From Pseudosulfitobacter pseudonitzschiae (GTDB taxonomy: Bacteria > Pseudomonadota > Alphaproteobacteria > Rhodobacterales > Rhodobacteraceae), in contig NZ_CP022415.1 of the NCBI RefSeq assembly GCF_002222635.1, positions 2,294,001 through 2,358,000 of the forward strand: a stretch of 64,000 bases of DNA. Direction: 5' to 3'. Made by a program: the position numbers and the translations under genes. Under the pieces are notes generated by a model that saw nothing but the letters and a program-made list of their open reading frames with translations, ran no database searches and had not been told where the DNA came from. This document shows, in pieces, positions 52,749 through 61,143 of this stretch (position 1 is the first letter of the stretch; each line of letters opens with the position of its first letter).

Positions 52749-53615
52749 ATGATGTACTCCTCTTTTGATGCGTTCTTGAAAACCGGAACGCAAGTTCTGG
52801 CCAAAGGGCCGATCGCCATGATCATGGTCGAGGACAACGTCGAAGTGGCGACCACATTGCGCCACCACCAGCAGGCGGGATTTGCGGCGGTTCTGGCGTT
52901 CATGCCCGAAGACTTTGAACTGCCCCGCGATCTTGAGGAATCCGTTACCCGCATCACCTATGACGTGACGACCGAAGGGGCGGTCGCCAAAGCGGTGAAT
53001 CGGATCAATGACGCGGCCATCGGCAAATGGCTGTATTATTGTTACAACGCCGAATACCTGTTCTATCCCTTTTGCGAGACCCGCAGCGTCGGCGAGATGC
53101 TGGCCTTTCATTCCGAAGAGCGGCGCGGGTCGATGTTGACCTATGTGGTCGATCTTTATGCTGACGACCTGCACACCAACCCCGATGCAGTCTCTCTGGA
53201 CCATGCACATCTGGACCGCTCGGGCTATTACGCTCTGGCCCGCAAGGATCCGGTCACCGGCCATCCGCGTGAACGACAACTGGATTTTTTCGGTGGCCTG
53301 CGCTGGCGCTATGAAGAGCATGTACCCGCAGCGCGCCGCAAGATCGACAGGATCGCCTTGTTCAAGGCAGCGCCCAAACTGCGGCTGCGCGATGACCACA
53401 CGTTCAACGATCAGGAATACAATACATTCGCCTGCCCGTGGCATCACAACATCACGGCCGCCATTGCATCATTTCGCACCGCCAAGGCGCTGAAACGCAA
53501 TCCGGGCAGCACCTTTGATATTCAGACGTTCAAATGGCACAACTCGGCGCCCTTTGAATGGCATTCCCGACAATTGCTGGATCTGGGCCTGATGGAGCCG
53601 GGGCAGTGGTTTTAG
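52749..53615 (+). CDS. Unrecognised 288-residue protein, perhaps glycosyltransferase-like
   Basis: A cytoplasmic protein without signal or membrane segments. It opens with a Rossmann-like alternation ([38 protein letters not shown]), has an aromatic-rich middle ([34 protein letters not shown]), [11 protein letters not shown] with acidic residues that could hold a metal, and a C-terminus [11 protein letters not shown]...[20 protein letters not shown]. The pattern is compatible with a GT-A glycosyltransferase but no motif is decisive. It starts on ATGATG at 52749 and is convergent with the dioxygenase remnant. Function unknown. Confidence 0.6.
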   Translation: MMYSSFDAFLKTGTQVLAKGPIAMIMVEDNVEVATTLRHHQQAGFAAVLAFMPEDFELPRDLEESVTRITYDVTTEGAVAKAVNRINDAAIGKWLYYCYNAEYLFYPFCETRSVGEMLAFHSEERRGSMLTYVVDLYADDLHTNPDAVSLDHAHLDRSGYYALARKDPVTGHPRERQLDFFGGLRWRYEEHVPAARRKIDRIALFKAAPKLRLRDDHTFNDQEYNTFACPWHHNITAAIASFRTAKALKRNPGSTFDIQTFKWHNSAPFEWHSRQLLDLGLMEPGQWF

Positions 53616-53622
53616 GGCCGCG

Positions 53623-54428
53623 TTAGCCGCGCAGGACCGGAAACCAGTCTTCGCGCAGCCGTTGACCGGGCTGCATGTCATGCCCCGGAAAGGGTGGCGA
53701 CGTGGGACCGGGGCGCGCGACATAGCGGGCATCCTCGCCCACCAGCCGAAGCGAAAATGCGCGGCGGCGGCTGTCGCTGGTATTACCGCGTGCGCCGTGC
53801 AGCGTACGGTAATGAAATGCCACCGCATCGCCCGGCTGCATCTGGTATTCAACCACGGTCATACCTTCGGCGTCAGGATCGGGCACCTGCATATAGGGCG
53901 CAGGGTCGAAAAACGCATCGCCCTTGGCCCAGCGGGTCGGCAGCACGTCCTTTTCCCACAGGTGCGACCTGCGACACAACGCAGGCTGGCGGTGGTGACA
54001 GGGTCGAGCGGTGACCAGAAGCTGACCACCTGCTGTCCTTCGACAAAATAATAAGGTCCGTCCGAATGCCACGGCGTCGCCATCGAGGTTCCAGGCTCTT
54101 TCACCAGAACGTGGTCGTGAAACAATTGCACCCGCTCTGATCCCATCAGGGCGCTGGCCGCTTCTGCCGCTTGGGATGTGCGGATAACCTCTTCGAATTC
54201 GGGGATACGCTGCCAGTTGCAATAGTCATCAAAAAACCGCCCCTGTTCGCCGTCACGCTTGTTCTCGGACGCGTAAGGGCCGGGATCCTCCATGTTCCGT
54301 GCAACACCGGCACGCAGGGTTTCAACATGGTCGGCAAAAAGCCCGCGCACCAGCACCACGCCGTCGCGGCGATAGGTGTCGATATGCTCTTGCGTAACAA
54401 GTGGGGCCTGGGTGGAACTTTGGGTCAT
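53623..54428 (-). pseudogene. Phytanoyl-CoA dioxygenase (PhyH) family gene split by a one-base frameshift
   Basis: The first part (54428 to about 53968) reads TYRRDGVVLVRGLF and then ATPWHSDGPYYFVEGQQVVSFW, with the first two iron ligands H-x-D. After LDPVTTASLRCVAG the frame breaks. The protein resumes in the next frame as SHLWEKDVLPTRW and continues MQPGDAVAFHYRTLHGARGN, giving the distal His and the 2-oxoglutarate Arg, to a TAA at 53623. One missing T near 53967 explains it. Everything else is intact, so it is a fresh mutation or a sequencing error. Without correction, the metal site is incomplete and the enzyme inactive. Confidence 0.85.
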
Positions 54429-54469
54429 GGGCACGACAATCCGGTAATATCCTGCACCTTGGTGCCGCC

Positions 54470-54889
54470 TTATGGCTTCTTCCGCAACCGAATCACCACG
54501 TCCACCGACGAGATTTCGGCACCGGCAGGCGCATTGGGCAACCGCGAGATCACCAGTTCGTCCGAGGGCGCATCGCTCAACCGCGCTTCGTCTTCCCAGA
54601 AGAAATGCGGGTGATCGTGGGTGTTGGTGTCGAAATAGCTTTTCGAACCATCAACCGTGACCTCTTGGACCAGTCCGGCATCGCAGAACGTGCGCAGCGT
54701 GTTGTAGACAGTGGCCAAAGACACGGCTTCGCCTTCGGTCTTGGCAGCCTCGAACAGGCTTTCGGCGGTGACATGGCGGTGCTGTCCGTCACCGATCAAC
54801 AGCGCAGCCAAAGTCACGCGTTGCCGCGTCGGGCGCAATCCTGCCCCCGCCAGCCATTCGGTTCCGATGTCATGTTGCGACTGCGCCAT
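54470..54889 (-). CDS. irr: Iron response regulator Irr (Fur family)
   Basis: A 139-residue Fur-family repressor: winged helix (about 15-85, LRPTRQRVTLAALLIGDGQHRHVTAESLFEAA and VSLATVYNTLRTFCDAGLVQEV), then SYFDTNTHDHPHFFWEDEARL with the HDHPHF set that senses haem/iron in Irr. The zinc-binding Cys pairs of true Fur are missing, also Irr-like. It is divergent from fabA, a usual alphaproteobacterial arrangement. Confidence 0.9.
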   Translation of the reverse strand: MAQSQHDIGTEWLAGAGLRPTRQRVTLAALLIGDGQHRHVTAESLFEAAKTEGEAVSLATVYNTLRTFCDAGLVQEVTVDGSKSYFDTNTHDHPHFFWEDEARLSDAPSDELVISRLPNAPAGAEISSVDVVIRLRKKP

Positions 54890-54915
54890 GCCTGCCCTCG
54901 TTTCAATGCTTTCCC

Positions 54916-54945
54916 TATATAGAGGCCGCAGGGGGCAGTTTTCAA
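54916..54945 (-). promoter_or_regulatory. irr: irr promoter
   Basis: On the minus strand TTGAAA (54945-54940) and TATATA (54921-54916) are 18 bases apart, 27 bases before the irr ATG, so the leader would be about 20 bases. No clear Irr box (ICE) was found in the 54890-55156 gap, which otherwise holds nothing I recognise on the fabA side. Confidence 0.55.
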
Positions 54946-55156
54946 ACAGAAATCAACGGCGCGTGGCATCAGGGCACCAGATCGGCAACACAGTTGCATC
55001 GCAGCAAGAGCATCCGGACACAGCCATGACGCCGCCACGGCTGGACCGCGCGCGACCCAAGGGCACATGCCACCTCTGGTGCTGCGCCCTTGGCAACGGG
55101 GCCACACGGGTGCTAGAGGGGTTTAACTGCCAGTGATGCGAAGGGAATTCCCCAGT

Positions 55157-55666
55157 ATGTCCGACTATCCCACCAGTTTCGACCGCGACGATCTGTTAAA
55201 GTGCGCGCGTGGAGTGCTTTTCGGCCACGGCAACGCACAGTTGCCCGAACCGCCGATGCTGATGATGGATCGGATCACGGATATTTCGGGCGATCGCGGC
55301 CTGCACGAAAAAGGCCACGTTGTCGCCGAGTTCGACATCAAACCCGACCTGTGGTTTTTCGACTGCCACTTTCCGGGAAACCCGATCATGCCTGGCTGTC
55401 TGGGTTTGGATGGGCTGTGGCAGCTGACAGGTTTCAACCTTGGCTGGCGTGGCTGGCAGGGGCGCGGCTATGCGTTGGGCGTGGGCGAGGTCAAACTGAC
55501 CGGTATGGTCCGGCCCGACCGCAAAATGCTGACCTATTACGTCGATTTCACCAAAGCGATCCAGACACGACGCCTGACGATGGGCGTGGCAAACGGACGG
55601 GTGGAAGCAGACGGAGAAACCATTTATCAAGTTACCGACATGAAGGTCGCTCTGTCCGAGAGCTGA
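55157..55666 (+). CDS. fabA: 3-hydroxydecanoyl-ACP dehydratase/isomerase
   Basis: A 169-residue hot-dog enzyme that makes the branch point of unsaturated fatty acids. The catalytic His is in WFFDCHFPGNPIMPGCLGLDGLWQ, with Asp in the same block; LMMDRITDI and the final strands match. I start at 55157 (MSDYPTSFDR) with AAGGGA upstream; the frame is open to 55133. It opens the fabA-fabB-fabI operon. Confidence 0.97.
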   Translation: MSDYPTSFDRDDLLKCARGVLFGHGNAQLPEPPMLMMDRITDISGDRGLHEKGHVVAEFDIKPDLWFFDCHFPGNPIMPGCLGLDGLWQLTGFNLGWRGWQGRGYALGVGEVKLTGMVRPDRKMLTYYVDFTKAIQTRRLTMGVANGRVEADGETIYQVTDMKVALSES

Positions 55667-55699
55667 ACCGGAAGGGTCAAAGGTCTGAAGGAGTAAACC

Positions 55700-56929
55700 A
55701 TGCGCCGAGTCGTCGTGACAGGGCTGGGGATTGTGTCATCCATCGGCAACAACGCAACCGAGGTTCTGGCCGCACTGAAGGCGGGCAAATCCGGCATCGT
55801 TGCATCCGAAGAAATGGCGGAACACGGTTTCCGCAGCCGGATTGCAGGCGCGTTGAAAATCGACGTCTCTGAAATGGTCGACAAACGCACGCTGCGTTTC
55901 ATGGGTCCAGGGGCCGCTTATGCCCATATTGCCATGGCCGAAGCCATTGCCGACGCGGGCCTGACCGAAGACCACATCGTCAACCCGCGCACCGGCCTTG
56001 TTGCCGGATCGGGCGGGCCGTCCACATCGGCTATGCTGCAAGCGCACCAGACTGTTCTGAAAAGCGGCGCCACCAAACGCATCGGCCCCTTTGCTGTGCC
56101 CAAATGCATGTCGTCCACGATCAGCGCCAACCTTGCGACCGCCTATAAGATCAAGGGCATTAACTATTCGATCACATCTGCCTGCTCGACCTCGCTGCAC
56201 TGCATCGGCAATGCAGCGGAGCAGATCATGATGGGCAAACAGGACGTGATGTTCGCCGGGGGCGGCGAAGAGCTGGACTGGACCCTGTCGTGCCTGTTCG
56301 ACGCGATGGGTGCCATGTCGTCGAAATTCAACGACACGCCCGAAAAGGCATCGCGCGCCTTTGACACCAACCGCGACGGTTTCGTGATCTCCGGCGGCGG
56401 CGGCATCGTCGTGCTGGAAGATCTGGACCACGCATTGGCCCGCGGCGCTGAAATATACGCCGAAGTCACCGGCTTTGCCGCCACATCCGATGGCCATGAC
56501 ATGGTCGCCCCTTCGGGCGAGGGCGGCGAGCGCGCGATGCGTCTGGCGCTGCAAACCCTGCCCGAAGGCCGCAAGGTCGGATATATCAATGCGCATGGCA
56601 CATCGACGCCCGTGGGCGACGTCGGCGAGATCGAGGCGGTCCGCCGTGTGTTCGGCAAAGGCAGCACACCGCCTGTGTCTTCGACCAAATCGATGACCGG
56701 CCACGCCCAAGGGGCGGCTGGCGCGCTGGAAACGATCTTTTGTCTGCTGATGTTAAAGCACGACTTCATCACGCCCTCGATCAACGTCGAGACGCTGGAC
56801 GAAAATCTGGGCCCCGCTGAGATTGCCACCAAGCTGGTGGAAAACGCAGGGCTGGATTCTGTTATGACCAACTCATTCGGGTTTGGCGGTACAAACGGGT
56901 CTATGATCCTTTCCAAGTATAAAGAGTGA
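55700..56929 (+). CDS. fabB: 3-oxoacyl-ACP synthase I
   Basis: A 409-residue condensing enzyme that extends unsaturated acyl chains. Cys lies in YSITSACSTSLHCIGNA, and the two His in YINAHGTSTPVGD and TKSMTGHAQGAAGALE; TNSFGFGGTNGSMIL ends it. It lies 33 bases after fabA with a GAAGGAG ribosome site, and its TGA overlaps the GTG that opens the fabI frame. Confidence 0.97.
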   Translation: MRRVVVTGLGIVSSIGNNATEVLAALKAGKSGIVASEEMAEHGFRSRIAGALKIDVSEMVDKRTLRFMGPGAAYAHIAMAEAIADAGLTEDHIVNPRTGLVAGSGGPSTSAMLQAHQTVLKSGATKRIGPFAVPKCMSSTISANLATAYKIKGINYSITSACSTSLHCIGNAAEQIMMGKQDVMFAGGGEELDWTLSCLFDAMGAMSSKFNDTPEKASRAFDTNRDGFVISGGGGIVVLEDLDHALARGAEIYAEVTGFAATSDGHDMVAPSGEGGERAMRLALQTLPEGRKVGYINAHGTSTPVGDVGEIEAVRRVFGKGSTPPVSSTKSMTGHAQGAAGALETIFCLLMLKHDFITPSINVETLDENLGPAEIATKLVENAGLDSVMTNSFGFGGTNGSMILSKYKE

Positions 56930-56937
56930 TTGCAAAA

Positions 56938-57729
56938 ATGTCGGATTTGCTTGCAGGAAAACGCGGCCTGATTATGGGCGTGGCAAATGATCGTTCCATC
57001 GCGTGGGGCATTGCCAAGGCGATGCACGCCGCCGGTGCCGAACTGGCCTTTACCTATCAGGGCGAAGCCTTTGGCAAGCGTCTGGAGCCGCTGGCGGCCT
57101 CGGTCGGGTCGGATTTCATGGTGGACGTCGACGTGACCGACGACGCCAGCCTTGATGGCGCGTTTGAACAGTTGGGCGCCCGTTGGGCCACAATTGATTT
57201 TGTGGTTCATGCGATTGCATTTTCGGACAAATCCGAACTGACGGGGCGGTTTTTGAACACCAGCCGCACCAACTTCAAGAATTCGATGGATATCTCGGCC
57301 TATTCGTTCATTGACGTAGCGCGCCGTGCGCACCCGCTGATGGTCGCGAACGGCGGCACGCTGATGACGCTGACCTATCAGGGGTCAAACCGCGTGGTGC
57401 CGAATTATAACGTCATGGGCGTGGCCAAGGCTGCACTGGAAAGCGCCACGCGCTATCTGGCCAATGACCTTGGCCCCGAAGGCATCCGCGTCAACGCCAT
57501 CTCGCCCGGTCCGATGAAAACACTGGCCGGCGCCGCGATTGGCGGGGCGCGCAAGACCTACAAGCACACCGACCAGAACGCGCCCCTGCGATCGAACGCC
57601 ACATTGGAAGCGGTAGGGGGCACGGCTGTTTATCTGGCATCAGATGCAGGCGCCTGCACCACAGGCGAGATCATTCGCGTCGATGGCGGGTTTCATGTGC
57701 TGGGTATGCCGCAAGCGGAACATCTGTAA
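56938..57729 (+). CDS. fabI: Enoyl-ACP reductase (NADH)
   Basis: A 263-residue SDR that reduces enoyl-ACP. GLIMGVANDRSIAWGIAKAM is the FabI cofactor loop; the Tyr/Lys pair lies in VVPNYNVMGVAKAALES; FAHAIAF-type sequence appears as VVHAIAFSDKSELTGRF. ISPGPMKTLAG and GGFHVLGM follow. I start at 56938, though a GTG at 56926 overlapping the fabB stop is possible. A dispersed repeat lies after the stop. Confidence 0.97.
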   Translation: MSDLLAGKRGLIMGVANDRSIAWGIAKAMHAAGAELAFTYQGEAFGKRLEPLAASVGSDFMVDVDVTDDASLDGAFEQLGARWATIDFVVHAIAFSDKSELTGRFLNTSRTNFKNSMDISAYSFIDVARRAHPLMVANGGTLMTLTYQGSNRVVPNYNVMGVAKAALESATRYLANDLGPEGIRVNAISPGPMKTLAGAAIGGARKTYKHTDQNAPLRSNATLEAVGGTAVYLASDAGACTTGEIIRVDGGFHVLGMPQAEHL

Positions 57730-57735
57730 AGTCCG

Positions 57736-57792
57736 GAGGCGCTGCCCCCCGCGCCTCTGGCGCTCCCCCGGGATATTTTTTGCCAGAAGAAG
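57736..57792 (+). repeat. Copy 5 of the dispersed repeat, with hairpin after fabI
   Basis: GAGGCGC (57736-57742) pairs with GCGCCTC (57751-57757) around a CCCCCC loop; CCCCCGGGATATTTTTTGCC followed by AGAAGAAG is at 57765-57792. The T-run lies 18 bases after the stem, so it may act as a weak terminator for fabI. Confidence 0.7.
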
Positions 57793-57799
57793 CGGCTGG

Positions 57800-58915
57800 T
57801 CAGCGCAGGGCGTCAGTGCGCCAAAGCCAGATTTTCAGACCGCCATGGGCGACGGGGGCCTCTTGAGGTTTCCACGGCAAGGCGCAGGCTTTGGCAAGGC
57901 CGGGCTCGGAGGTGACAAGGCCGACGCGCCAGCCCTTGAATCGGGTTTTCAGGGTTTCCCCCAAGGTGCCGTAAAGCGGATAGAGCAGATTTTTATTGCC
58001 GATGCGCGCACCATAGGGCGGGTTGACGATAACCAGCCCCGGCGGTCCGTCGGGCGGCGTGACTTCGCCAGCACCATGCACGTCGAACCGGCACAGGGGC
58101 GCGACTCCTGCCCGCTCGGCGTTCTGCGTGCTCATGCGGATGGCACCTTGGTCGCGGTCTGATCCGAAAAATCGGGCCGGACCGGTGATTTCGGGCCTGT
58201 CCGTACGCAGCGTGTCAAAAGCAGCAGCATCGTAAGAGGCCAGCTTCTGAAAGGCAAAATCGCGCGAGCGGCCCGGTTGCAGGTTGCTGGTGATTTCCGC
58301 CGCTTCGATCAGAAAGGTGCCCGAGCCGCACATCGGGTCAACCACGGGTTCCACGCAATCATAGCCACACTGGCGCAAGAACATCGCGGCAAGGTTTTCG
58401 CGCATGGGGGCCTTGCCCACGGCTTCCTTATGGCCGCGCTTGTGCAGCGCCTCGCCCGAGGTGTCGAGGCTGATGGTCACCGCGTTGTCGTCGATGCGGA
58501 CCTTGATAACAATTTCTGCCTCGGGTGAGAGGGTCAGCCCGTGGCTGTCACGCAGGGCGGTTTCAATGCGCTGGGTGGCGGCCCCTGCGTGATAAATTTT
58601 GGACCGCTTGCATGTGACTTGCACCCGCACCGGCACATCGGCGCGCAGGATGTCGCCCCACGGGAACTTACGCGCGCGTTTGTCCAGTTGCGCCAGATGG
58701 AAGGCCATAAAATTGCCGATGCGCACCAGCACACGCACAGCACCACGCAGACACAGGTTCGCCCGCCAGACCTCGGACCAGCCGCCCTGTATTGTGACCC
58801 CGCCAGAAGAGACCACGGGGGCGTCAAAACCGGCCTCGGCCACTTCGGTGGCAAGGACATGTTCCAGCCCGGGAGGGCAGACGAGGAAAATTTCAAAGGG
58901 GTCAGGGGTGCTCAT
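57800..58915 (-). CDS. THUMP-domain RNA guanine-N2 methyltransferase (RlmL-like)
   Basis: A 371-residue protein: ferredoxin-like/THUMP part (about 1-160, PPGLEHVLATEVAEAGF), then a Rossmann methyltransferase with VVDPMCGSGTFLIEAAEI (SAM loop), FGSDRDQGAIRMSTQNAERAG and the catalytic VIVNPPYGARIG. This is the N-terminal enzyme of RlmL/TrmN-type proteins, without the second RlmK half. It should methylate G in 23S rRNA or tRNA. Start 58915 is preferred; 58927 is possible. Confidence 0.9.
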   Translation of the reverse strand: MSTPDPFEIFLVCPPGLEHVLATEVAEAGFDAPVVSSGGVTIQGGWSEVWRANLCLRGAVRVLVRIGNFMAFHLAQLDKRARKFPWGDILRADVPVRVQVTCKRSKIYHAGAATQRIETALRDSHGLTLSPEAEIVIKVRIDDNAVTISLDTSGEALHKRGHKEAVGKAPMRENLAAMFLRQCGYDCVEPVVDPMCGSGTFLIEAAEITSNLQPGRSRDFAFQKLASYDAAAFDTLRTDRPEITGPARFFGSDRDQGAIRMSTQNAERAGVAPLCRFDVHGAGEVTPPDGPPGLVIVNPPYGARIGNKNLLYPLYGTLGETLKTRFKGWRVGLVTSEPGLAKACALPWKPQEAPVAHGGLKIWLWRTDALR

Positions 58916-59005
58916 GGCCTGCGTCATACGCGCAAATCGCGACAGCGGCCAGAGCCTGTGCAGATGGAGGTGCGGAGGGCGCAACCGCCCCCCGCATCAC
59001 GGTCT

Positions 59006-59434
59006 TTAGTTGACCGAGACGACTTCGATGTCGAACTTCAGGTCTTTGCCTGCCAGCGGGTGGTTGGCGTCCAGTGTGACGGTGCTTTCGTCCACTTCAA
59101 CCACGGTCACAGGCAGCGCCTGACCGTCGGGTGTCTGCATTTGCAACTGTGTGCCGGGGTCCAGCGGGATGTCGGCAGGGATACCTTCGCGCGGAACCGA
59201 CTGAAGCATCTCGGGGTTCACCGCGCCATAGGCTTCTTCGGCGACGACCTGGACTTCTTTCTTTTCACCGACGGCCATGCCTGGCAGGGCGTTGTCCAGC
59301 CCGGGAATGATCTGGCCGCTGCCGACCTGAAATTCCAGCGGGTCGCGCCCTTGCGAGCTGTCAAAGGTGCTGCCATCCAGCAAGGTGCCGGTGTAGTGAA
59401 TGCGTACAGTGTCGCCCGATTTGACTTGGGTCAT
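59006..59434 (-). CDS. FKBP-type peptidyl-prolyl isomerase (SlyD-like)
   Basis: A 142-residue protein: split FKBP domain (VRIHYTGTLLDGSTFDSSQGRDPLEFQVGSGQIIPGLDNALPGMAVGEK) with an inserted IF chaperone domain (about 70-120, AYGAVNPEMLQSVPREGIPADIPL), and TLDANHPLAGKDLKFDIEVVSV at the end. It lacks the His-rich SlyD tail. No signal peptide, so cytoplasmic. I start at 59434; the frame is open far upstream without conserved sequence. Confidence 0.94.
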   Translation of the reverse strand: MTQVKSGDTVRIHYTGTLLDGSTFDSSQGRDPLEFQVGSGQIIPGLDNALPGMAVGEKKEVQVVAEEAYGAVNPEMLQSVPREGIPADIPLDPGTQLQMQTPDGQALPVTVVEVDESTVTLDANHPLAGKDLKFDIEVVSVN

Positions 59435-59633
59435 AAAACTCTCCGAATGTTTGGGGGGGGGAATTGGCGGAGGCCGCGTGTCTGCGCGGGTGCTCCGAGG
59501 GTTGGCACAATGTGAACATAGCGGGACAAGAGTGTAAACCCCGTCCACAGCGCAGTAATCCGGGCGGCGATTTTGCGTCTTTTCCCCCGCCGCCCTGCGT
59601 GACAGTCTGTGCGGACAGCCACCGGAGAAACCC

Positions 59634-60320
59634 ATGCCCGTTACCACTTGCGTATTCGATGCTTATGGCACGCTGTTTGATGTGGCCGCTGCCGCGCGCG
59701 TGGCGGCAGAGCAGCCGGAATTTCCCGCATTGGCAACGGCTTGGCCGCAATTGGCGGACTATTGGAGAGCCAAACAGCTGAATTATTCGTGGCTGCGTGC
59801 CGTTATGGGCGCGCACACCGATTTCTGGACCGTGACACAGGATGGGCTGGACTGGGCGCTGGAAAAGACCGGTCTGGACGGCGATCCGGCCCTGCGCCAG
59901 CGGCTGCTGGATCTCTATTGGGAGTTGCAGGCCTTTGCCGAGGTGCCTGCCATGTTAAAGTCTCTCAAAGACGCCGGCTTGCACACAGCGATTCTATCGA
60001 ACGGCTCGCCTGCAATGCTGGATGGCGCTGTGCAATCGGCAGGCATTGGCGATGTTCTGGATGATTGCCTGTCAGTAGAAGCCGTCGGCATCTTCAAACC
60101 CGATGCGCGTATTTACGACCTTGTCGGGGCGCGGTTCGGCTGTACCCGTGACGAGGTGTTGTTCGTATCCTCGAATGGCTGGGACGCGGCAGCCGCTGCG
60201 CATTACGGGTTTCACACCGCGTGGGTGAACCGCGCAGGTGATCCGGTGGACCGACTTCCCGCCGCACCCGATACCATCCTTTCCGATCTAACCGGAATCC
60301 CTGCCCTTGCTGGAGTTTGA
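59634..60320 (+). CDS. Haloacid dehalogenase, type II (L-2-haloacid dehalogenase-like)
   Basis: A 228-residue HAD enzyme. The nucleophile is D9 in VFDAYGTLFDV, then the cap helices, HTAILSNGSPAMLDGAV (Ser/Asn), IFKPDARIYDL (Lys) and FVSSNGWDAAAAAHYGFHTAWVNR. The SSNGWD ending and DAYGTLF motif are those of type II L-2-haloacid dehalogenases, which hydrolyse chloro- or bromo-acids. It opens a run of five overlapping or near-touching genes. Confidence 0.92.
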   Translation: MPVTTCVFDAYGTLFDVAAAARVAAEQPEFPALATAWPQLADYWRAKQLNYSWLRAVMGAHTDFWTVTQDGLDWALEKTGLDGDPALRQRLLDLYWELQAFAEVPAMLKSLKDAGLHTAILSNGSPAMLDGAVQSAGIGDVLDDCLSVEAVGIFKPDARIYDLVGARFGCTRDEVLFVSSNGWDAAAAAHYGFHTAWVNRAGDPVDRLPAAPDTILSDLTGIPALAGV

Positions 60321-60321
60321 C

Positions 60322-61143
60322 ATGGCCAAGTTCACCACATCCGACGGGCTGAGCCTGCATTATACCGACTCGGGCAGTGGTCTGCCGATCCTGTGTCTCT
60401 CTGGTCTTGGCCGGACGGGCGCCGATTTTCGCTATGTCGCGCCCTATCTGGATGATTACCGCGTGATCACGATGGATTATCGCGGGCGGGGTCAGTCGGA
60501 TTTTGACAAGGACTGGCGCAACTACACGCTGGCAATTGAAAGCCGCGATGCGGTGGAACTGCTGGACCATCTTGACATCGACCGCGCCGCGATCATTGGC
60601 ACCTCGCGCGGGGGGCTGAATGCGATGATGCTGGGCCAGATCGTGCCCGAGCGCATTCTTGGCGTGGCTTTCAACGACGTTGGCCCCGAGATTGATCCCG
60701 AAGGCATCAAGGACATCATGGCCTATCTGGGCGTCAAACCCAGTATTCGCACCCACGCCGAAGCCGCGGCCATCCTGCCCGACCTGCTGGGTGGATTTAT
60801 CGGTGTGCCCCCCGCTCGCTGGATGGAAGAGGCCGAGACGCATTTTGTGGATGACGGCAAAGGCGGTCTGAACCTGACCTATGACGCGCACCTGCGCGAC
60901 GCGGTGGCGAACGAAACGGAAAGCCCCGATTTCTGGGCGTTCTTTGACGACCTCGCGGGCAAACCTTTGTGCCTGATCCACGCAGCGGGCAGCGACATTC
61001 TGAACGACAAGACGGCACAGCAAATGCGCCGGCGGCGGCCCGACATGATTTACACCAACCTGCCAGATCGCGGACACATTCCGTTTCTGGATGAACCTGC
61101 GGCTGTGACCGCGCTGAAACAATGGCTGGACCTGATCCAATGA
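60322..61143 (+). CDS. Alpha/beta hydrolase
   Basis: A 273-residue hydrolase with the nucleophile Ser in IIGTSRGGLNAMMLG, oxyanion loop LSGLGRTGADF, and a His in LPDRGHIPFLDEP. The acid is probably the Asp in HAAGSDILND. GGAG lies 7 bases before the ATG at 60322, which is preferred to the start at 60307 within the dehalogenase gene. It overlaps the next gene by ATGA. Substrate unknown, perhaps an ester or lactone. Confidence 0.88.
   Translation: MAKFTTSDGLSLHYTDSGSGLPILCLSGLGRTGADFRYVAPYLDDYRVITMDYRGRGQSDFDKDWRNYTLAIESRDAVELLDHLDIDRAAIIGTSRGGLNAMMLGQIVPERILGVAFNDVGPEIDPEGIKDIMAYLGVKPSIRTHAEAAAILPDLLGGFIGVPPARWMEEAETHFVDDGKGGLNLTYDAHLRDAVANETESPDFWAFFDDLAGKPLCLIHAAGSDILNDKTAQQMRRRRPDMIYTNLPDRGHIPFLDEPAAVTALKQWLDLIQ

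Noticed and set aside
54890-55156. An Irr-binding ICE box between irr and fabA
   Set aside because: No sequence close to TTTAGAA-N3-TTCTAAA was found; TTTCAAACAGAAATC is too weak a match.
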